Shown: positions 30,798 through 40,759, counted from the stretch's first letter. The stretch is 64,000 nucleotides of DNA from Neisseria zalophi (GCF_008807015.1 NZ_CP031700.1:806001-870000); one strand, 5' to 3'. The notes: generated from the sequence alone by a model not told the origin. Numbers and translations: made by a program.

Positions 30798-32561
30798 TTA
30801 GTAAACGCGTTTGGCTGGTTCGATATAATCGACCGTCAATGGTTTTGTATGTACAGGTTTGTAGTCTAAGCTGTTGTTTGCTGTATAAAATAGGGAGTGT
30901 TTCATCCAGTTTTCATCATCACGTTCGGGATGGTCGTCGGAAGCATGTGCGCCACGGGATTCTTTGCGTGCTTCTGCTGCTATTAAAGTGGCTTTTGCTA
31001 CTTCAATCAAATTATCCAATTCCAATGCTTCGATACGTGCTGTGTTCCAAACTTGGCTCTTGTCTGCAATTTCTGTATTTTTAATACGTTCTGCAAGATT
31101 TAGAACCTTATCAACACCTTCTTTTAGAATGGCATCAGTACGGAATACACCTGCATGTAATTGGACGGTTTTTTGTAATTCTCGGCGGAGGTCATCTACA
31201 TTCTCACCGTTTGTTTGATTGTTTAAACGATCCAAACGTTGTCTAGTAAGTTCACCGGCATTGTTGGGCAGTGGTTTCCAGTCATCCTGTTGTTTTATAT
31301 ATTCAATCATACTGTCACCAGCTGATTTGCCGAATACAACTAAGTCTAATAGAGAATTGGTGCCGAGTCGGTTTGCACCATGTACAGATGCACAAGCACA
31401 CTCGCCGGCAGCATATAGGCCATTAACGACCGCCTCAGGGTTGCCATCTTTAGGTACAACGACTTCGCCGAGGTAGTTAGTTGGTATGCCACCCATCATG
31501 TAGTGAGTTGTCGGTACAACAGGAATAGGATCTTTAATAGGGTCTATACCTGCAAACTGAATAGAGATTTCGCGGATGCCAGGTAATTTCTCCATAATCT
31601 TTTCGGCACCGATATGATCGATTTTGAGCAGTACATGGTCTTTATTCTTGCCGCAGCCTCTGCCTTCATAGATTTCCATTGCCATCGCACGTGACACTAC
31701 GTCGCGTGAGGCTAAGTCTTTTACGGTAGGAGCATAACGTTCCATAAAACGTTCGCCATCACGGTTTAATAGAATACCACCTTCGCCGCGTACACCTTCG
31801 GTAATCAATACGCCTGCACCTGCAACACCTGTTGGGTGGAATTGCCAGAATTCCATATCTTCTAAAGGAATGCCTGCACGGGCACAAATACCTAGGCCGT
31901 CACCTGTATTCATAAATGCGTTGGTGGATGACGCATAAATACGGCCGGCACCACCGGTTGCAAATAAGACAGCTTTTGCATGGAAAATATAAATATCACC
32001 GGTTTCCATTTCCATTGCGGTTACACCGATTACATCTCCATTATCATCGCGAATCAGATCAAGAGCAGTCCATTCCACAAAAAATTGTGTATTTGCACGT
32101 ACGTTTTGTTGATATAAGGTGTGTAACATGGCATGACCAGTACGGTCGGCAACGGCACAAGCACGTTCTACAGCACGTTTGCCGTGTTCAGCAGTGTGAC
32201 CACCGAATGGGCGTTGATAGATTTTACCGCTTTCTACGCGGTCAAACGGCATACCCATATGTTCTAGTTCGATAACTGCCTCAGGAGCACGGCGACACAT
32301 AAATTCAATAGCATCTTGATCACCAAGCCAGTCGGAACCTTTAACTGTGTCATACATGTGCCAATCCCAGCGATCTTCTTGAACGTTGCCCAATGAAGCA
32401 GAGATTCCGCCTTGTGCCGCAACGGTATGAGAACGGGTTGGAAAAACTTTAGATAAAACAGCAGTATTTAAACCAGATTTAGATAGTTGTAATGCTGCGC
32501 GCAAACCTGCGCCACCACCGCCTACAATAACGGCATCAAACTTACGAATAGGAAAACTCAT
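30798..32561 (-). CDS. sdhA: Succinate dehydrogenase flavoprotein subunit
   Basis: SdhA (587 residues) oxidises succinate to fumarate at the cytoplasmic face. The FAD-binding [14 protein letters not shown] is near the N terminus, the flavinylated His is in [15 protein letters not shown], and the substrate-site segments [21 protein letters not shown] and the later His-x-x-x-Arg ([11 protein letters not shown]) are intact. Start at ATG 32561, overlapping the sdhD stop as ATGA. The four-codon longer version has no better ribosome site. Confidence 0.98.
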   Translation of the reverse strand: MSFPIRKFDAVIVGGGGAGLRAALQLSKSGLNTAVLSKVFPTRSHTVAAQGGISASLGNVQEDRWDWHMYDTVKGSDWLGDQDAIEFMCRRAPEAVIELEHMGMPFDRVESGKIYQRPFGGHTAEHGKRAVERACAVADRTGHAMLHTLYQQNVRANTQFFVEWTALDLIRDDNGDVIGVTAMEMETGDIYIFHAKAVLFATGGAGRIYASSTNAFMNTGDGLGICARAGIPLEDMEFWQFHPTGVAGAGVLITEGVRGEGGILLNRDGERFMERYAPTVKDLASRDVVSRAMAMEIYEGRGCGKNKDHVLLKIDHIGAEKIMEKLPGIREISIQFAGIDPIKDPIPVVPTTHYMMGGIPTNYLGEVVVPKDGNPEAVVNGLYAAGECACASVHGANRLGTNSLLDLVVFGKSAGDSMIEYIKQQDDWKPLPNNAGELTRQRLDRLNNQTNGENVDDLRRELQKTVQLHAGVFRTDAILKEGVDKVLNLAERIKNTEIADKSQVWNTARIEALELDNLIEVAKATLIAAEARKESRGAHASDDHPERDDENWMKHSLFYTANNSLDYKPVHTKPLTVDYIEPAKRVY

Positions 32562-32905
32562 ACAATACCCCAAATTACTTTAACTGAATAAACCAGACAT
32601 CCTACCAACCAAACTATGGTTGCTACCTGAAGGAATAACCTTAAACCGAAAGACTTGATGTAATCCATCCACAAATCACGGATGCCTACCCAAGCATGGA
32701 GGAATAAGGCAATGAAAGTAAGTTGGGTAAGTGTTTTTACCCATGTTTGTGAAAAAAATGCTTGCCAGGATTCATAATCACCAGGTAAGGCAAGTAAAAA
32801 AATAATAAAAGCAACGGTGTAGATAAGCATGATCACCGCTGTTGCGCGTTGCATTGCCCAATCTCGCAAACCATAATGGGCACCGGCTAATTTACGGTCT
32901 ACCAT
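32558..32905 (-). CDS. sdhD: Succinate dehydrogenase membrane anchor subunit SdhD
   Basis: This 115-residue protein has three membrane helices (about 17-40, 52-75 and 85-110). SdhD with SdhC binds haem b and ubiquinone. The haem-ligand segment is [18 protein letters not shown], and the first helix is preceded by [16 protein letters not shown] prefer the ATG at 32905 to the one at 32911, because AGGAG lies 7 bp before the first and only 1 bp before the second. It overlaps the end of sdhC by a few bases. Confidence 0.94.
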   Translation of the reverse strand: MVDRKLAGAHYGLRDWAMQRATAVIMLIYTVAFIIFLLALPGDYESWQAFFSQTWVKTLTQLTFIALFLHAWVGIRDLWMDYIKSFGLRLFLQVATIVWLVGCLVYSVKVIWGIV

Positions 32906-33276
32906 AGCCATACTCCTATTACGACAGTCAGAACCAAAGCTATAACAAATACAATTTGAGCAGTTTTGCGTGCTGTTTGAAGCTCTAAACCTTTATGGGC
33001 ATCCAAAAGAAGGAAGCGGATACCTGCACAAGCATGGTGTAGATAAGCCCATAGTAAACCAATTAAAAGCAGTTTAACTAAAGGATTGGAGATGATTGAA
33101 CGGTAGGTCTCAAAATCAGTTTCACTGCTTAAAGTACCACCAAGGAAATACAGTAACAGCGGTAGCGTCGCAAATAAAAGGACGCCGCTGATGCGGTGGA
33201 GAATAGAAACAATCCCGGGTATCGGTAGTCTGATATTGGGGATTTCAAGGAATACAGGGCGCTGTTTCGTCTGCAT
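32899..33276 (-). CDS. sdhC: Succinate dehydrogenase cytochrome b556 subunit SdhC
   Basis: SdhC (125 residues) is the first gene of the sdh operon. It has three membrane helices. Quinone and haem motifs are RLPIPGIVSILHRISGVLLF near the N terminus (the HRxSG signature) and HHACAGIRFLLLDAHKGLEL with the haem-ligand His. Start at ATG 33276 with AGAGGAT upstream; the 11-codon longer frame has no ribosome site. Confidence 0.95.
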   Translation of the reverse strand: MQTKQRPVFLEIPNIRLPIPGIVSILHRISGVLLFATLPLLLYFLGGTLSSETDFETYRSIISNPLVKLLLIGLLWAYLHHACAGIRFLLLDAHKGLELQTARKTAQIVFVIALVLTVVIGVWLW

Positions 33277-33847
33277 TTGAATATCCTCTTTACACAATAT
33301 TTTTCTCAAAAAATTAACTCAAAACTCAAAACAAGATGATTTCATGTTTGTAAACTACAGTCGATTACATGAAATACGTCAAGGCGTAATTTACATGGTT
33401 TATAACTGATTGACCAGTCTTTTGTTATAGCTTTTTAATGAAATTTAACAAGTAGTCTGATAGTTTGAAGATAAATCCCCAGCTAGAAAAGGATTGCATG
33501 GAAGTTGTGGTTGTGTGGTTTAAAGATGGAATAGTAGTTTTTTAAAGTAGCCTACAGAGATATTATTTTTTGAGTTTTCATTGTAATACTATATTCAGCA
33601 TTTTATATATTTGAAATTTTGTCTAATTTGTCTAAAAATAAAATTAAATTCTGATAAAAATGTCGACAAAGTTCTATTGCCTGCTTTTTTAAATTTGGTA
33701 TGATATTGGGTGTCAGAGTGAATACATTTTTATTTATTTTGAATAAAATTTATTTTTAAGTTGTTGATTTTTATTGACTTAATTTTATAAATTTTTATTG
33801 ATAGTAGTTTTAATAGCTTATTAATAATCCTTCAGGAGAATTTTGGT
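33277..33847. promoter_or_regulatory. Divergent sdhC / mdh control region with a candidate mdh promoter
   Basis: This 570-bp, very AT-rich region has no ORF and no uptake sequence. On the plus strand TTGCCT (33677-33682), a 16-bp spacer and TGG-TATGAT (33699-33704) form an extended -10 promoter. It would give an mdh leader of about 135 nt. CAGGAGAA lies 9 bp before the mdh ATG. No clear sdhC promoter or operator was picked out, though the region should contain one. Confidence 0.45.
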
Positions 33848-34828
33848 ATGAAATCCCCCATTCGTGTTGCTGTAACCGGTGCTGCCGGTCAAATTGGCTA
33901 TGCATTATTATTCCGTATTGCCAGTGGAGAAATGTTAGGTAAAGATCAACCGGTTATTTTACAATTACTCGACTTACCTCAAGCGCAAAATGCTGTAAAA
34001 GGCGTGATGATGGAGTTGCAAGATTGTGCATTTCCGCTTCTTGCCGATATGTTTACGACTGATGATCCTGAAGTAGCATTTAAAGATGCGCAGATTGCTA
34101 TTTTGGTTGGTTCACGGCCACGTAGCAAAGGTATGGAGCGTGCCGATTTGTTACTTGCCAATGCTGAGATTTTCACTAAGCAAGGTGCAGCACTCAATAA
34201 AGTTGCCGACCGTAATGTGAAAGTATTGGTTGTAGGTAATCCTGCCAATACAAATGCCTATATTGCTATGAAATCTGCCCCTGATTTACCTGCTAAAAAC
34301 TTTACGGCCATGTTGCGATTAGACCATAACCGCGCGTTGAGCCAAATTGCTGAAAAAACCGGTAAGGCTGTTGCTGATATTGAAAAATTATGCGTATGGG
34401 GTAATCACTCGCCAACCATGTATGCAGATTATCGTTTTGCTACCATTAACGGCGAACGTGTTCAGGATATGATTAATGATCAACAATGGAATGCGGAAGT
34501 ATTCTTGCCGACTGTTGGTAAACGTGGTGCAGCTATTATTGAGGCTCGCGGATTGTCTTCAGCTGCGTCTGCTGCAAACGCAGCTATTGATCATATTCAT
34601 GACTGGGTATTGGGCACGAATGGTAAATGGGTAACAATGGGCATTCCTTCTGATGGTTCATACGGTATTCCCGAAGGTACTATGTTTGGTTTCCCGGTAA
34701 CATGTGAAAATGGTGAATATAAATTGGTTGAAGGCTTAGAAATTGACGACTTTAGCCAAGAACGTATTAATCTGACTTTGAAAGAGTTAGAAGAAGAGAA
34801 GGCCGGTGTTGCTCACCTCTTGTCTTAA
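33848..34828 (+). CDS. mdh: NAD-dependent malate dehydrogenase
   Basis: This 326-residue soluble Mdh oxidises malate to oxaloacetate. It is the cytosolic/beta-proteobacterial type, with the N-terminal [23 protein letters not shown], the substrate-binding [28 protein letters not shown], and the catalytic His in [20 protein letters not shown]. An Asp-His pair (LDHNRALSQ) is present. It faces away from the sdh operon and has its own terminator. Pathogenic Neisseria rely on the membrane enzyme Mqo instead, so this gene is a marker of a different lineage. Confidence 0.97.
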   Translation: MKSPIRVAVTGAAGQIGYALLFRIASGEMLGKDQPVILQLLDLPQAQNAVKGVMMELQDCAFPLLADMFTTDDPEVAFKDAQIAILVGSRPRSKGMERADLLLANAEIFTKQGAALNKVADRNVKVLVVGNPANTNAYIAMKSAPDLPAKNFTAMLRLDHNRALSQIAEKTGKAVADIEKLCVWGNHSPTMYADYRFATINGERVQDMINDQQWNAEVFLPTVGKRGAAIIEARGLSSAASAANAAIDHIHDWVLGTNGKWVTMGIPSDGSYGIPEGTMFGFPVTCENGEYKLVEGLEIDDFSQERINLTLKELEEEKAGVAHLLS

Positions 34829-34878
34829 TTCTATCTTATCTTTAAATTTAGCCGTTTGATATTCTGAGAATGGCAAAC

Positions 34879-34920
34879 AAAACGACCAAAGCTCATTATT
34901 AGCTTTGGTCGTTTTATTTT
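34879..34920 (+). terminator. mdh terminator
   Basis: AAAACGACCAAAGCT (34879-34893) pairs perfectly with its complement at 34901-34915 around a 7-nt loop, then T-rich sequence. It lies between the convergent mdh and ccmI and may serve both. No uptake sequence is involved. Confidence 0.9.
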
Positions 34921-34950
34921 AAGAATAATAAGTTTTAATAAAATTCAAAG

Positions 34951-35625
34951 TTAGTTTGGGTGGGAAACTTTATTTTCAGACGGCAATGTTAACATTTTTT
35001 CTGCATCTGCTATTTGTGCTTCAACCCATTCTTTATCATTTTCTTCAAGTTTGGATAAGGGAATCTTTTTCCATAAATCAATGGCTTTTTTATATTGTTG
35101 CTTTTGATATGCGGAACCTCCTGACAACATTAAAGCATCGGGATGATTGGGCTCTATTTTCAATGCTTGAGATAGTAATTCATCCGGCTTGCCTTCAAAA
35201 CTACCATGCCATACGGCTAGTGTACCTGCAAATAAAGATAATTCCTGTGGATCATTTTTTACTCGCTCCCATGCTTTACCAAAAGCTGCTACGGATTGAT
35301 CATAGCGCCCCATTGCACGATAACTGTGTGCTAGCATAATTTGGTAATCTAAATTATTGGGATCTGCTGCTGCTTTTTTTTCTAATGTTGTCACTGCATT
35401 AACAAATTGTTCCACATCACCATTTTCAGAAAATTGCTTGCTGGGGTCAGCTCCTAGCGGATTGCCTAATAATAGATAACCACCGGTGGCTGTAGCCATA
35501 AGTAATGGGAAAATAGCCAAGCCTATATTAAGTTTACGTCCACTGGTACGGCTCCAGCTGATATAAATGATTGCTGCTACAACCAAAACAATGGCGAGCA
35601 TAATAAGTAAGGTTTTAATGTTCAT
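34951..35625 (-). CDS. ccmI: Cytochrome c biogenesis protein CcmI (short, TPR form)
   Basis: This 224-residue protein has two N-terminal membrane helices (about 4-24 and 34-54) and a periplasmic TPR domain (about 78-205; YQIMLAHSYRAMGRYDQSVAAF and QALKIEPNHPDALMLSGGSAYQ). CcmI holds apocytochrome c for haem ligation by CcmF/CcmH. At about half the usual length it resembles CcmI proteins with a reduced N-terminal part, or the C-terminal half of a split CcmH. It starts 7 bp after ccmH and is the last gene of the tor-ccm run. Confidence 0.85.
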   Translation of the reverse strand: MNIKTLLIMLAIVLVVAAIIYISWSRTSGRKLNIGLAIFPLLMATATGGYLLLGNPLGADPSKQFSENGDVEQFVNAVTTLEKKAAADPNNLDYQIMLAHSYRAMGRYDQSVAAFGKAWERVKNDPQELSLFAGTLAVWHGSFEGKPDELLSQALKIEPNHPDALMLSGGSAYQKQQYKKAIDLWKKIPLSKLEENDKEWVEAQIADAEKMLTLPSENKVSHPN

Positions 35626-35632
35626 TTATTAA

Positions 35633-36034
35633 TCAATTCTTTTCATTTGTATTAGAGGGTGCAAATCTGGCTTTTCGCCAAACAGCAAAAGCCAGAGCAA
35701 ACATGACGACAATAGGAAACAGCCATAAAATTACGGTTTTCCAATTAAATGGCGGATCATAGCTGACAAAATCTCCATAACGGCTGACAAGGTATTCGTG
35801 AATTTCTTCATTACTTTTTTGCTCTTTGATTTGAATGGCAATTTCGCGGCGTAAGTCATCTGCTAAGCCAGCGCGTGAGTCGGCAATAGATTCATTTTGA
35901 CAAACCAAACAGCGGTATTGTTGGCTTAAACGGTATAGTCTTTCTTGCTCTTCTGGTTGTAGTTCAGGCGGACTTTGTGCCAATAAACTACCGCTTAAAC
36001 TGAATAGCAAACATATTTTAAGAAGTTTATTCAT
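35633..36034 (-). CDS. ccmH: Cytochrome c maturation thioreductase CcmH
   Basis: This 133-residue protein has a signal peptide (about 1-19), the redox motif RCLVCQNESIADS (Cys42 and Cys45) and one C-terminal membrane helix (about 103-121), followed by a short tail. CcmH reduces the CXXCH cysteines of apocytochrome c before haem attachment. The family helix after the motif (LADDLRREIAIQIKEQKSNEEI) and YLVSRYGDFVSYDPPF are intact. It overlaps ccmG by 8 bp. Confidence 0.95.
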   Translation of the reverse strand: MNKLLKICLLFSLSGSLLAQSPPELQPEEQERLYRLSQQYRCLVCQNESIADSRAGLADDLRREIAIQIKEQKSNEEIHEYLVSRYGDFVSYDPPFNWKTVILWLFPIVVMFALAFAVWRKARFAPSNTNEKN

Positions 36035-36563
36035 TTTCTAATTTCTCAATAAGAGGCAGTAGTTTATTTTGATAATCTTCGGGGTTTAGAGCTCCTGTAT
36101 AGCGGTAGGCAATCTTGCCGTTTTTATCAATAATAAAAGTTTCAGGTACACCATAAATGCCTAGATCAATTCCTGTAATACCGGTTTGGTCGACTGCCGA
36201 ATATTGGTAAGGATTACCGCCCATATCAACCAGCCATTGCTGTGCGGCAACATTATTATCTTTATAGTTCAAACCAATGAGTGAGGCCGATTGATTTTTG
36301 CTCAAAGCTAAAAGCATGTCATGTTCTTGGCGGCAAGCGACACACCAAGAGGCCCAAACATTCAATAACCAAACTTTACCTTGATATTGATTGGGTGTAA
36401 TGCTTCGATTGGCGTCATGTAAATCGGGTAAATTAAATGCCGGCATAGGCTTGCCTATAAGATTGGAAGGTAATTTACGAGGGTCTTTCTGCAAGCCTAA
36501 AAAAAAGACGGCTAATAAGATTATTAATATGGCTAATGGCCAAAAACGTAAGGCTTTTTTCAT
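36027..36563 (-). CDS. ccmG: Thiol:disulfide reductase CcmG (DsbE)
   Basis: This 178-residue membrane-anchored thioredoxin-like protein has an N-terminal helix (about 7-23), GKPMPAFNLPDLHD and the active site NVWASWCVACRQEHDML (Cys74 and Cys77). The later cis-proline loop is IYGVPETFIID. It keeps haem-accepting cysteines reduced together with CcmH. Start at ATG 36563 with a GAGAAAAG site; the longer frame runs 114 bp back into ccmF and is unlikely. The gap to ccmF is 8 bp. Confidence 0.95.
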   Translation of the reverse strand: MKKALRFWPLAILIILLAVFFLGLQKDPRKLPSNLIGKPMPAFNLPDLHDANRSITPNQYQGKVWLLNVWASWCVACRQEHDMLLALSKNQSASLIGLNYKDNNVAAQQWLVDMGGNPYQYSAVDQTGITGIDLGIYGVPETFIIDKNGKIAYRYTGALNPEDYQNKLLPLIEKLENE

Positions 36564-36571
36564 ACTTTTCT

Positions 36572-38473
36572 CTATTTTTTTCGATCCAATAATACTAAGC
36601 TGCCACCTAGTACCATAAGTAGGCAGCCTGCCCACATCCAATTCATTAAAGGCTTGACATATACTCGTATCAGCCATGGGGATACCGCAGCATCACTTCC
36701 CTGCATTTCTCCCAGAGAAACATAAATATCACGTAAAAAACCATGTTGAATAGCAGCTTCGGTCATGGGCTCTCCTCCTGAAAGATATTGACGCTTTTCA
36801 GGTTTCAATACAGTGCTGTTGCCATTACTTGTGTCTAAGCGGAAATGGCCGACCATGGCGACATAGTTTTCGGCAGTTTTACCTTCTAGATGTGCAAATG
36901 TTAGTTTATGGCCGACAACTTCAATGCTGCCATGTGGCTCGATAACAATATCACGTGCTGTATCATAATAAGAAACAGCGGCTGCGCCTATAGCAAATAT
37001 TGCGACACCTATATGAGCGGCGGTCATGCCCCAGCGGCGTAACGGTTGTCGGAAGTGTCTGCGTATAAGGTCATAAATATGACTGAACATCATTGACCAC
37101 GCCGCACTCATCAATAAAAACGGTATGGTTTTCCACTCACCCAAGTTAAAGATGCAAACTGCTGATATAGAAATGCCACAGGCACAGCATATTAGCCATT
37201 CCCAACGTATTTTTTGCCAAACACTTTTTTGCCAACCAATGCGTGCGGAAGGTAGTAAAACAATTAAAAGCCCTAGCCAAATAGGTAGCATCACTTTATT
37301 GAAATAGGGCGCGCCGACAGAAAACTTGCCGATTTGGAGTACATCGGCCAAAAGTGGAAAGAGTGTGCCGAGTAAAACCGTTACACAGCCCGTGATCAAT
37401 AAAATATTATTGGCAAGTAATAAGGTTTCACGGGAAAGTAGTGTAAAACCACCTTGTCGATGCAATGTGGGTGAACGGTAACTATATACTGCTAAAGAAA
37501 AACCAAGTACTGCAGCAAGATAAACCAGCATGGCAATACCGCGCGAAGGGTCGCTGGCAAAGGCGTGTACGGAAACCAATACACCTGAGCGCACCAAAAA
37601 CATACCGACTAAGGATAAGGAAAAAGTACTGATGGCGAGCAGTACCGTCCAATGGCGAAATAGGCCGCGCTTTTCAGATACCATTAAAGAATGCAGTAAT
37701 GCAGTGCCGGCCAGCCATGGCATAAAGGAAGCATTTTCTACAGGATCCCAAAACCACCAACCACCCCAGCCCAGTTCGCTATAAGCCCACATACTGCCAA
37801 ATACGATACCCAATGTCAGGCATATCCATGCTGCTAATGTCCAACGGCGGGCAATTTTAGCCCAAAGCCCCTCGTCAAACTCATTGGCGAGTAACACCGC
37901 TAAAGTTAGTGCAAATACCACAGAGAAACCGACATAGCCTAGATATAGCATAGGCGGATGAGCGGCGAGACCAGGATGTTGTAGTAAAGGGTTCAAGTCG
38001 GCACCGTCTGCTGCGGCAGGTAAGTGCCGGATAAAGGGGTTGGATGTAAATAATACAAATAAGTTAAAACCAGAGGCGGCTGCTAGTAAAACACCTAATG
38101 TATAGCTTTGTACTTTCGTGCTTAGTTTTTTTAAATCAATTAAAAAAGCCGATAGCCAAAAATAAGATAACAGCAACCATAGCAATAAAGAACCTTCATG
38201 GCCTCCCCATACGGCGGCAACTTTATAGAACATTGGCAGTTGCCGATTACTATGTGCTGCTACATATTGCACACTGAAATCACTGGTAATAAATGCATAA
38301 ATTAAGGTGGCAAAAGCAGCTAACACCAATATTGCTGTCAGCCAGGATAGGGTTTTTACAAGCGATAATATAGCTGTATGGTTTTTATTCCCGCCATAAA
38401 AACCGCCGGCACAACCGAATAATGCGGTTAATGCAGCAAGAATAAGGCAAAAGTGGCCGATTTCTACCCACAT
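36572..38473 (-). CDS. ccmF: Haem lyase subunit CcmF
   Basis: CcmF (633 residues) is the large integral membrane protein that attaches haem to apocytochrome c. About 14 to 15 membrane helices are visible. The signature WWD domain is WGGWWFWDPVENASFMPWL (about 236-254). The haem-ligand histidines occur in AVWGGHEGSLLLW and HPPMLYLGY, and another in the C-terminal half (WGMTAAHIGVAIFAIG). It is separated from ccmE by 241 bp containing a DUS and a small hairpin, so it may have a second promoter. Confidence 0.97.
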   Translation of the reverse strand: MWVEIGHFCLILAALTALFGCAGGFYGGNKNHTAILSLVKTLSWLTAILVLAAFATLIYAFITSDFSVQYVAAHSNRQLPMFYKVAAVWGGHEGSLLLWLLLSYFWLSAFLIDLKKLSTKVQSYTLGVLLAAASGFNLFVLFTSNPFIRHLPAAADGADLNPLLQHPGLAAHPPMLYLGYVGFSVVFALTLAVLLANEFDEGLWAKIARRWTLAAWICLTLGIVFGSMWAYSELGWGGWWFWDPVENASFMPWLAGTALLHSLMVSEKRGLFRHWTVLLAISTFSLSLVGMFLVRSGVLVSVHAFASDPSRGIAMLVYLAAVLGFSLAVYSYRSPTLHRQGGFTLLSRETLLLANNILLITGCVTVLLGTLFPLLADVLQIGKFSVGAPYFNKVMLPIWLGLLIVLLPSARIGWQKSVWQKIRWEWLICCACGISISAVCIFNLGEWKTIPFLLMSAAWSMMFSHIYDLIRRHFRQPLRRWGMTAAHIGVAIFAIGAAAVSYYDTARDIVIEPHGSIEVVGHKLTFAHLEGKTAENYVAMVGHFRLDTSNGNSTVLKPEKRQYLSGGEPMTEAAIQHGFLRDIYVSLGEMQGSDAAVSPWLIRVYVKPLMNWMWAGCLLMVLGGSLVLLDRKK

Positions 38474-38498
38474 AGTGAGGTGTGTCCTTTTATAATAT

Positions 38499-38521
38499 CC
38501 TGCACAGTTTAAATGTGCAGG
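38499..38521. repeat. Hairpin in the ccmE-ccmF gap
   Basis: CCTGCACA (38499-38506) pairs with TGTGCAGG (38514-38521) across a 7-nt loop. It lies 26 bp upstream of the ccmF start on the minus strand. There is no T-run on that strand. It is the only notable structure in a 241-bp gap that also has one DUS (about 38655) and long AT-rich stretches. Confidence 0.5.
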
Positions 38522-38714
38522 TTTAGGTTGTTTAGTATTGAGGCAATAAAGAATATTGGCTCATTGCTTATTTAGTCGGATATATAGTATTAATTTGTTT
38601 AGAATATTTATTTTAAATATGTACTATTTTTTTATATTGAAATAATCTGTCTTTCAGACGGCCTATATGGATGCGATACCTATAAAGATAATCTGAATAG
38701 GCTTTATGTTGGTT

Positions 38715-39176
38715 TTATTGTTGCAAGCTCGGCATGCTCTGTGGCTCTTGGTTTGCTCCGTTAGGCATAGCCCCTTCCATTCCCGGCGGCATATAGTTTT
38801 CGTCATGTTTAGCCAGGATAGTGGTGGCATGGAATAACTTGCCATCCCAGCTGCCATCTGCTACGGCTCCCTTTCCCTCTTTAAATAAATCAGGTAGAGA
38901 GCCTTGGTAAATAACGGGTATTGTGGTTTGACCATCACTGAGATTGAAAGAGATATCAACACCATTGGTACTGCGTTTCAAACTTCCTGCTTGCACCATA
39001 CCACCGATACGTAAATGCTTTTGACCGGCTGCCGTGCCATCGGCAACTTGAGTCGTAGTATAGAAAAACACGAGATTATCGCGTAAAGCTTGAACGACAA
39101 AAAAAGCAATCAAGGCTAATACCACCAGTGACGCTGCTGCCCAAAGCATTCTTTTCTGATAAGCCCGTGCCATCAT
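38715..39176 (-). CDS. ccmE: Haem chaperone CcmE
   Basis: CcmE (153 residues) carries haem in the periplasm from CcmABCD to CcmF. It has an N-terminal membrane anchor (about 9-30) and an OB-fold domain. The haem-binding His124 lies in LAKHDENYMPPGM, with Tyr128 four residues on, as in classical CcmE. KHLRIGGMVQAGSLKR and PVIYQGSLPDLFKEGKG are family marks. Start at ATG 39176 after CGGAG, overlapping the ccmD stop. The 15-codon longer frame is less likely. Confidence 0.96.
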   Translation of the reverse strand: MMARAYQKRMLWAAASLVVLALIAFFVVQALRDNLVFFYTTTQVADGTAAGQKHLRIGGMVQAGSLKRSTNGVDISFNLSDGQTTIPVIYQGSLPDLFKEGKGAVADGSWDGKLFHATTILAKHDENYMPPGMEGAMPNGANQEPQSMPSLQQ

Positions 39177-39319
39177 TTTTCTCCGTTTTGTTTGTGCCAT
39201 AAAGCACGTAAATGCAGCCATTCAATAGCCAATGCCAACAAGGTGATACCGATACATAGCCAAACAAATAAGCCATCACCACCCATAGTGATAAAATCTT
39301 TAAATGATTGCCAATACAT
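39173..39319 (-). CDS. ccmD: CcmD, small membrane protein of haem export
   Basis: This 48-codon gene is easily missed. It begins at ATG 39319, overlapping the ccmC stop as TAATG, and ends with a TGA that overlaps the ccmE start. The product has one membrane helix (about 17-33; LFVWLCIGITLLALAIEW) and a basic C-terminal tail. N-terminal WQSFKDFITMGGDGLFVW is the usual CcmD pattern. CcmD releases haem-loaded CcmE from CcmABC. Position and overlaps on both sides make the call firm. Confidence 0.92.
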   Translation of the reverse strand: MYWQSFKDFITMGGDGLFVWLCIGITLLALAIEWLHLRALWHKQNGEK

Positions 39320-40056
39320 TAGTGAATCTCCTGTTTGGTCGCTAATAAGCCTCTATCCCGTAATAGCCAACGTGTACGCCATAAAACTATGGCAATGCAA
39401 TACAACCACAATGCGAAGGTGGCACACATTAGGGCTGCAAACATAGTTTGATGCATGCTGATACCGGAGTTAAACGAGATAGAGGCTCCTTGGTGCAGCG
39501 TATTCCACCATACGACTGAAAAATAAATAATCGGTACGTTCACTGCGCCAACTATGGCTAGTAGCGAGCCGGCTTGTGCAGCACGTTTTTCATTATCAAT
39601 ACTGCCAACTAAAGCTACATAACCGGCATATAGAAAAAACAGTAATAACATGCTGGTGAGTCTTGCATCCCAAACCCAGTAAGTACCCCATGTGGGTTTG
39701 CCCCATAATGCACCGCTCAATAAAGATAAAAAAGCCATCAACAAACCAGTGGGTGCCAATGCTTGGGTGAGTAGTGCAGAGACACGGGTTCGCCAAATTA
39801 AATATATTAGCGACCAAAAAGCCATTGCCAGATAAATAATCATAGCTAGCCAGCTGGTTGGTACATGAATATATATGATGCGGTAATGGTTGCCTTGTAC
39901 TGCGTCTGAGGGGGCGATTAGAAAGCCTAAAATAAAAGCTGCTACTGCCAGTATGGCCGCAATCATGAATAAGGGTTTAACCAATTTGGCTGCCAATGCA
40001 TCAAAGCGTGGAGGGCTGGCTAAACTGCGTAGTTTCTTGGAGCGTGGTTCATTCAT
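39319..40056 (-). CDS. ccmC: Haem export membrane protein CcmC
   Basis: CcmC (245 residues, six membrane helices) presents haem to CcmE. Its WWD-like motif is GKPTWGTYWVWDARLTSM, flanked by haem-ligand histidines in YIHVPTSWLAM and WNTLHQGASIS. These fit the family exactly. The gene lies 34 bp after ccmB, and that gap has a DUS about 9 bp before the ATG. Confidence 0.96.
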   Translation of the reverse strand: MNEPRSKKLRSLASPPRFDALAAKLVKPLFMIAAILAVAAFILGFLIAPSDAVQGNHYRIIYIHVPTSWLAMIIYLAMAFWSLIYLIWRTRVSALLTQALAPTGLLMAFLSLLSGALWGKPTWGTYWVWDARLTSMLLLFFLYAGYVALVGSIDNEKRAAQAGSLLAIVGAVNVPIIYFSVVWWNTLHQGASISFNSGISMHQTMFAALMCATFALWLYCIAIVLWRTRWLLRDRGLLATKQEIH

Positions 40057-40090
40057 TTTTTTCAGACGGCCTCAGCCATATATTATTAAG

Positions 40091-40759
40091 TTAAGACACA
40101 GACCAACGTATAGCGGCTGCGGTAACAATGGGTAGAAAAAATAAGGCGGCCAACATCACAGCTGCCAGCAAGTACCAATCAGCAGCATGGTTACGCCCCA
40201 GTGCCAGCATGGCAAAAATTAGGGCGGGCACAGCCAGAGGCAGATAAATCAAAGCTGGCAATACGTGAGCATTGCGTAGGCCTAGAGTTAATGCTGCAGA
40301 TAACGCTCCTAATGAGGATAAAACAGGTGCCAACATCAACATTGCCAATGCAGTGCGTAGTGTCATTGCGATATCAAATTGATATTGGATCGCCATAATT
40401 GGTGCGAGTAGTGCCACTAATAAGCCTGATACTGATGTATGTGCCATTACTTTGGCATAAACAAACCAAAGTGGGGAGGCGGGTAATAATAGCAAATCAA
40501 TAAGTGAGCCATCTTGATAATCATCATTAAAAAACAAGTTAAACATCAACATATTTGATAACAAGGCACAAACCGGAATCACGGCCTGACCGACAGTTTG
40601 AAGCAGTTCCGGCTCAGGATTTAAGCCCAGAGGAAACAGCGCCGTAACTTGAATAAAAAATATGGCTGTCAATATCATCGTATTACGGTTTCGTATCAAC
40701 AGTGTTATCTCTCGTCGGATTAATGACCGCCACAGTTTCCAGATGTTGATGCTTGTCAT
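40091..40759 (-). CDS. ccmB: Haem exporter membrane subunit CcmB
   Basis: CcmB (222 residues) is the permease partner of CcmA. It has about six membrane helices and the conserved N terminus LIRREITLLIRNRNTMILTA. The segment NDDYQDGSLIDLLLLPASPLW is diagnostic. The start overlaps the ccmA stop by 4 bp (ATGA), so the two are translationally coupled. Confidence 0.96.
   Translation of the reverse strand: MTSINIWKLWRSLIRREITLLIRNRNTMILTAIFFIQVTALFPLGLNPEPELLQTVGQAVIPVCALLSNMLMFNLFFNDDYQDGSLIDLLLLPASPLWFVYAKVMAHTSVSGLLVALLAPIMAIQYQFDIAMTLRTALAMLMLAPVLSSLGALSAALTLGLRNAHVLPALIYLPLAVPALIFAMLALGRNHAADWYLLAAVMLAALFFLPIVTAAAIRWSVS

Noticed and set aside
34951-35625. ccmI as a pseudogene because it is about half the usual length
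   Set aside because: It has a start, two membrane helices and a whole TPR domain, and short CcmI forms exist; nothing shows decay.
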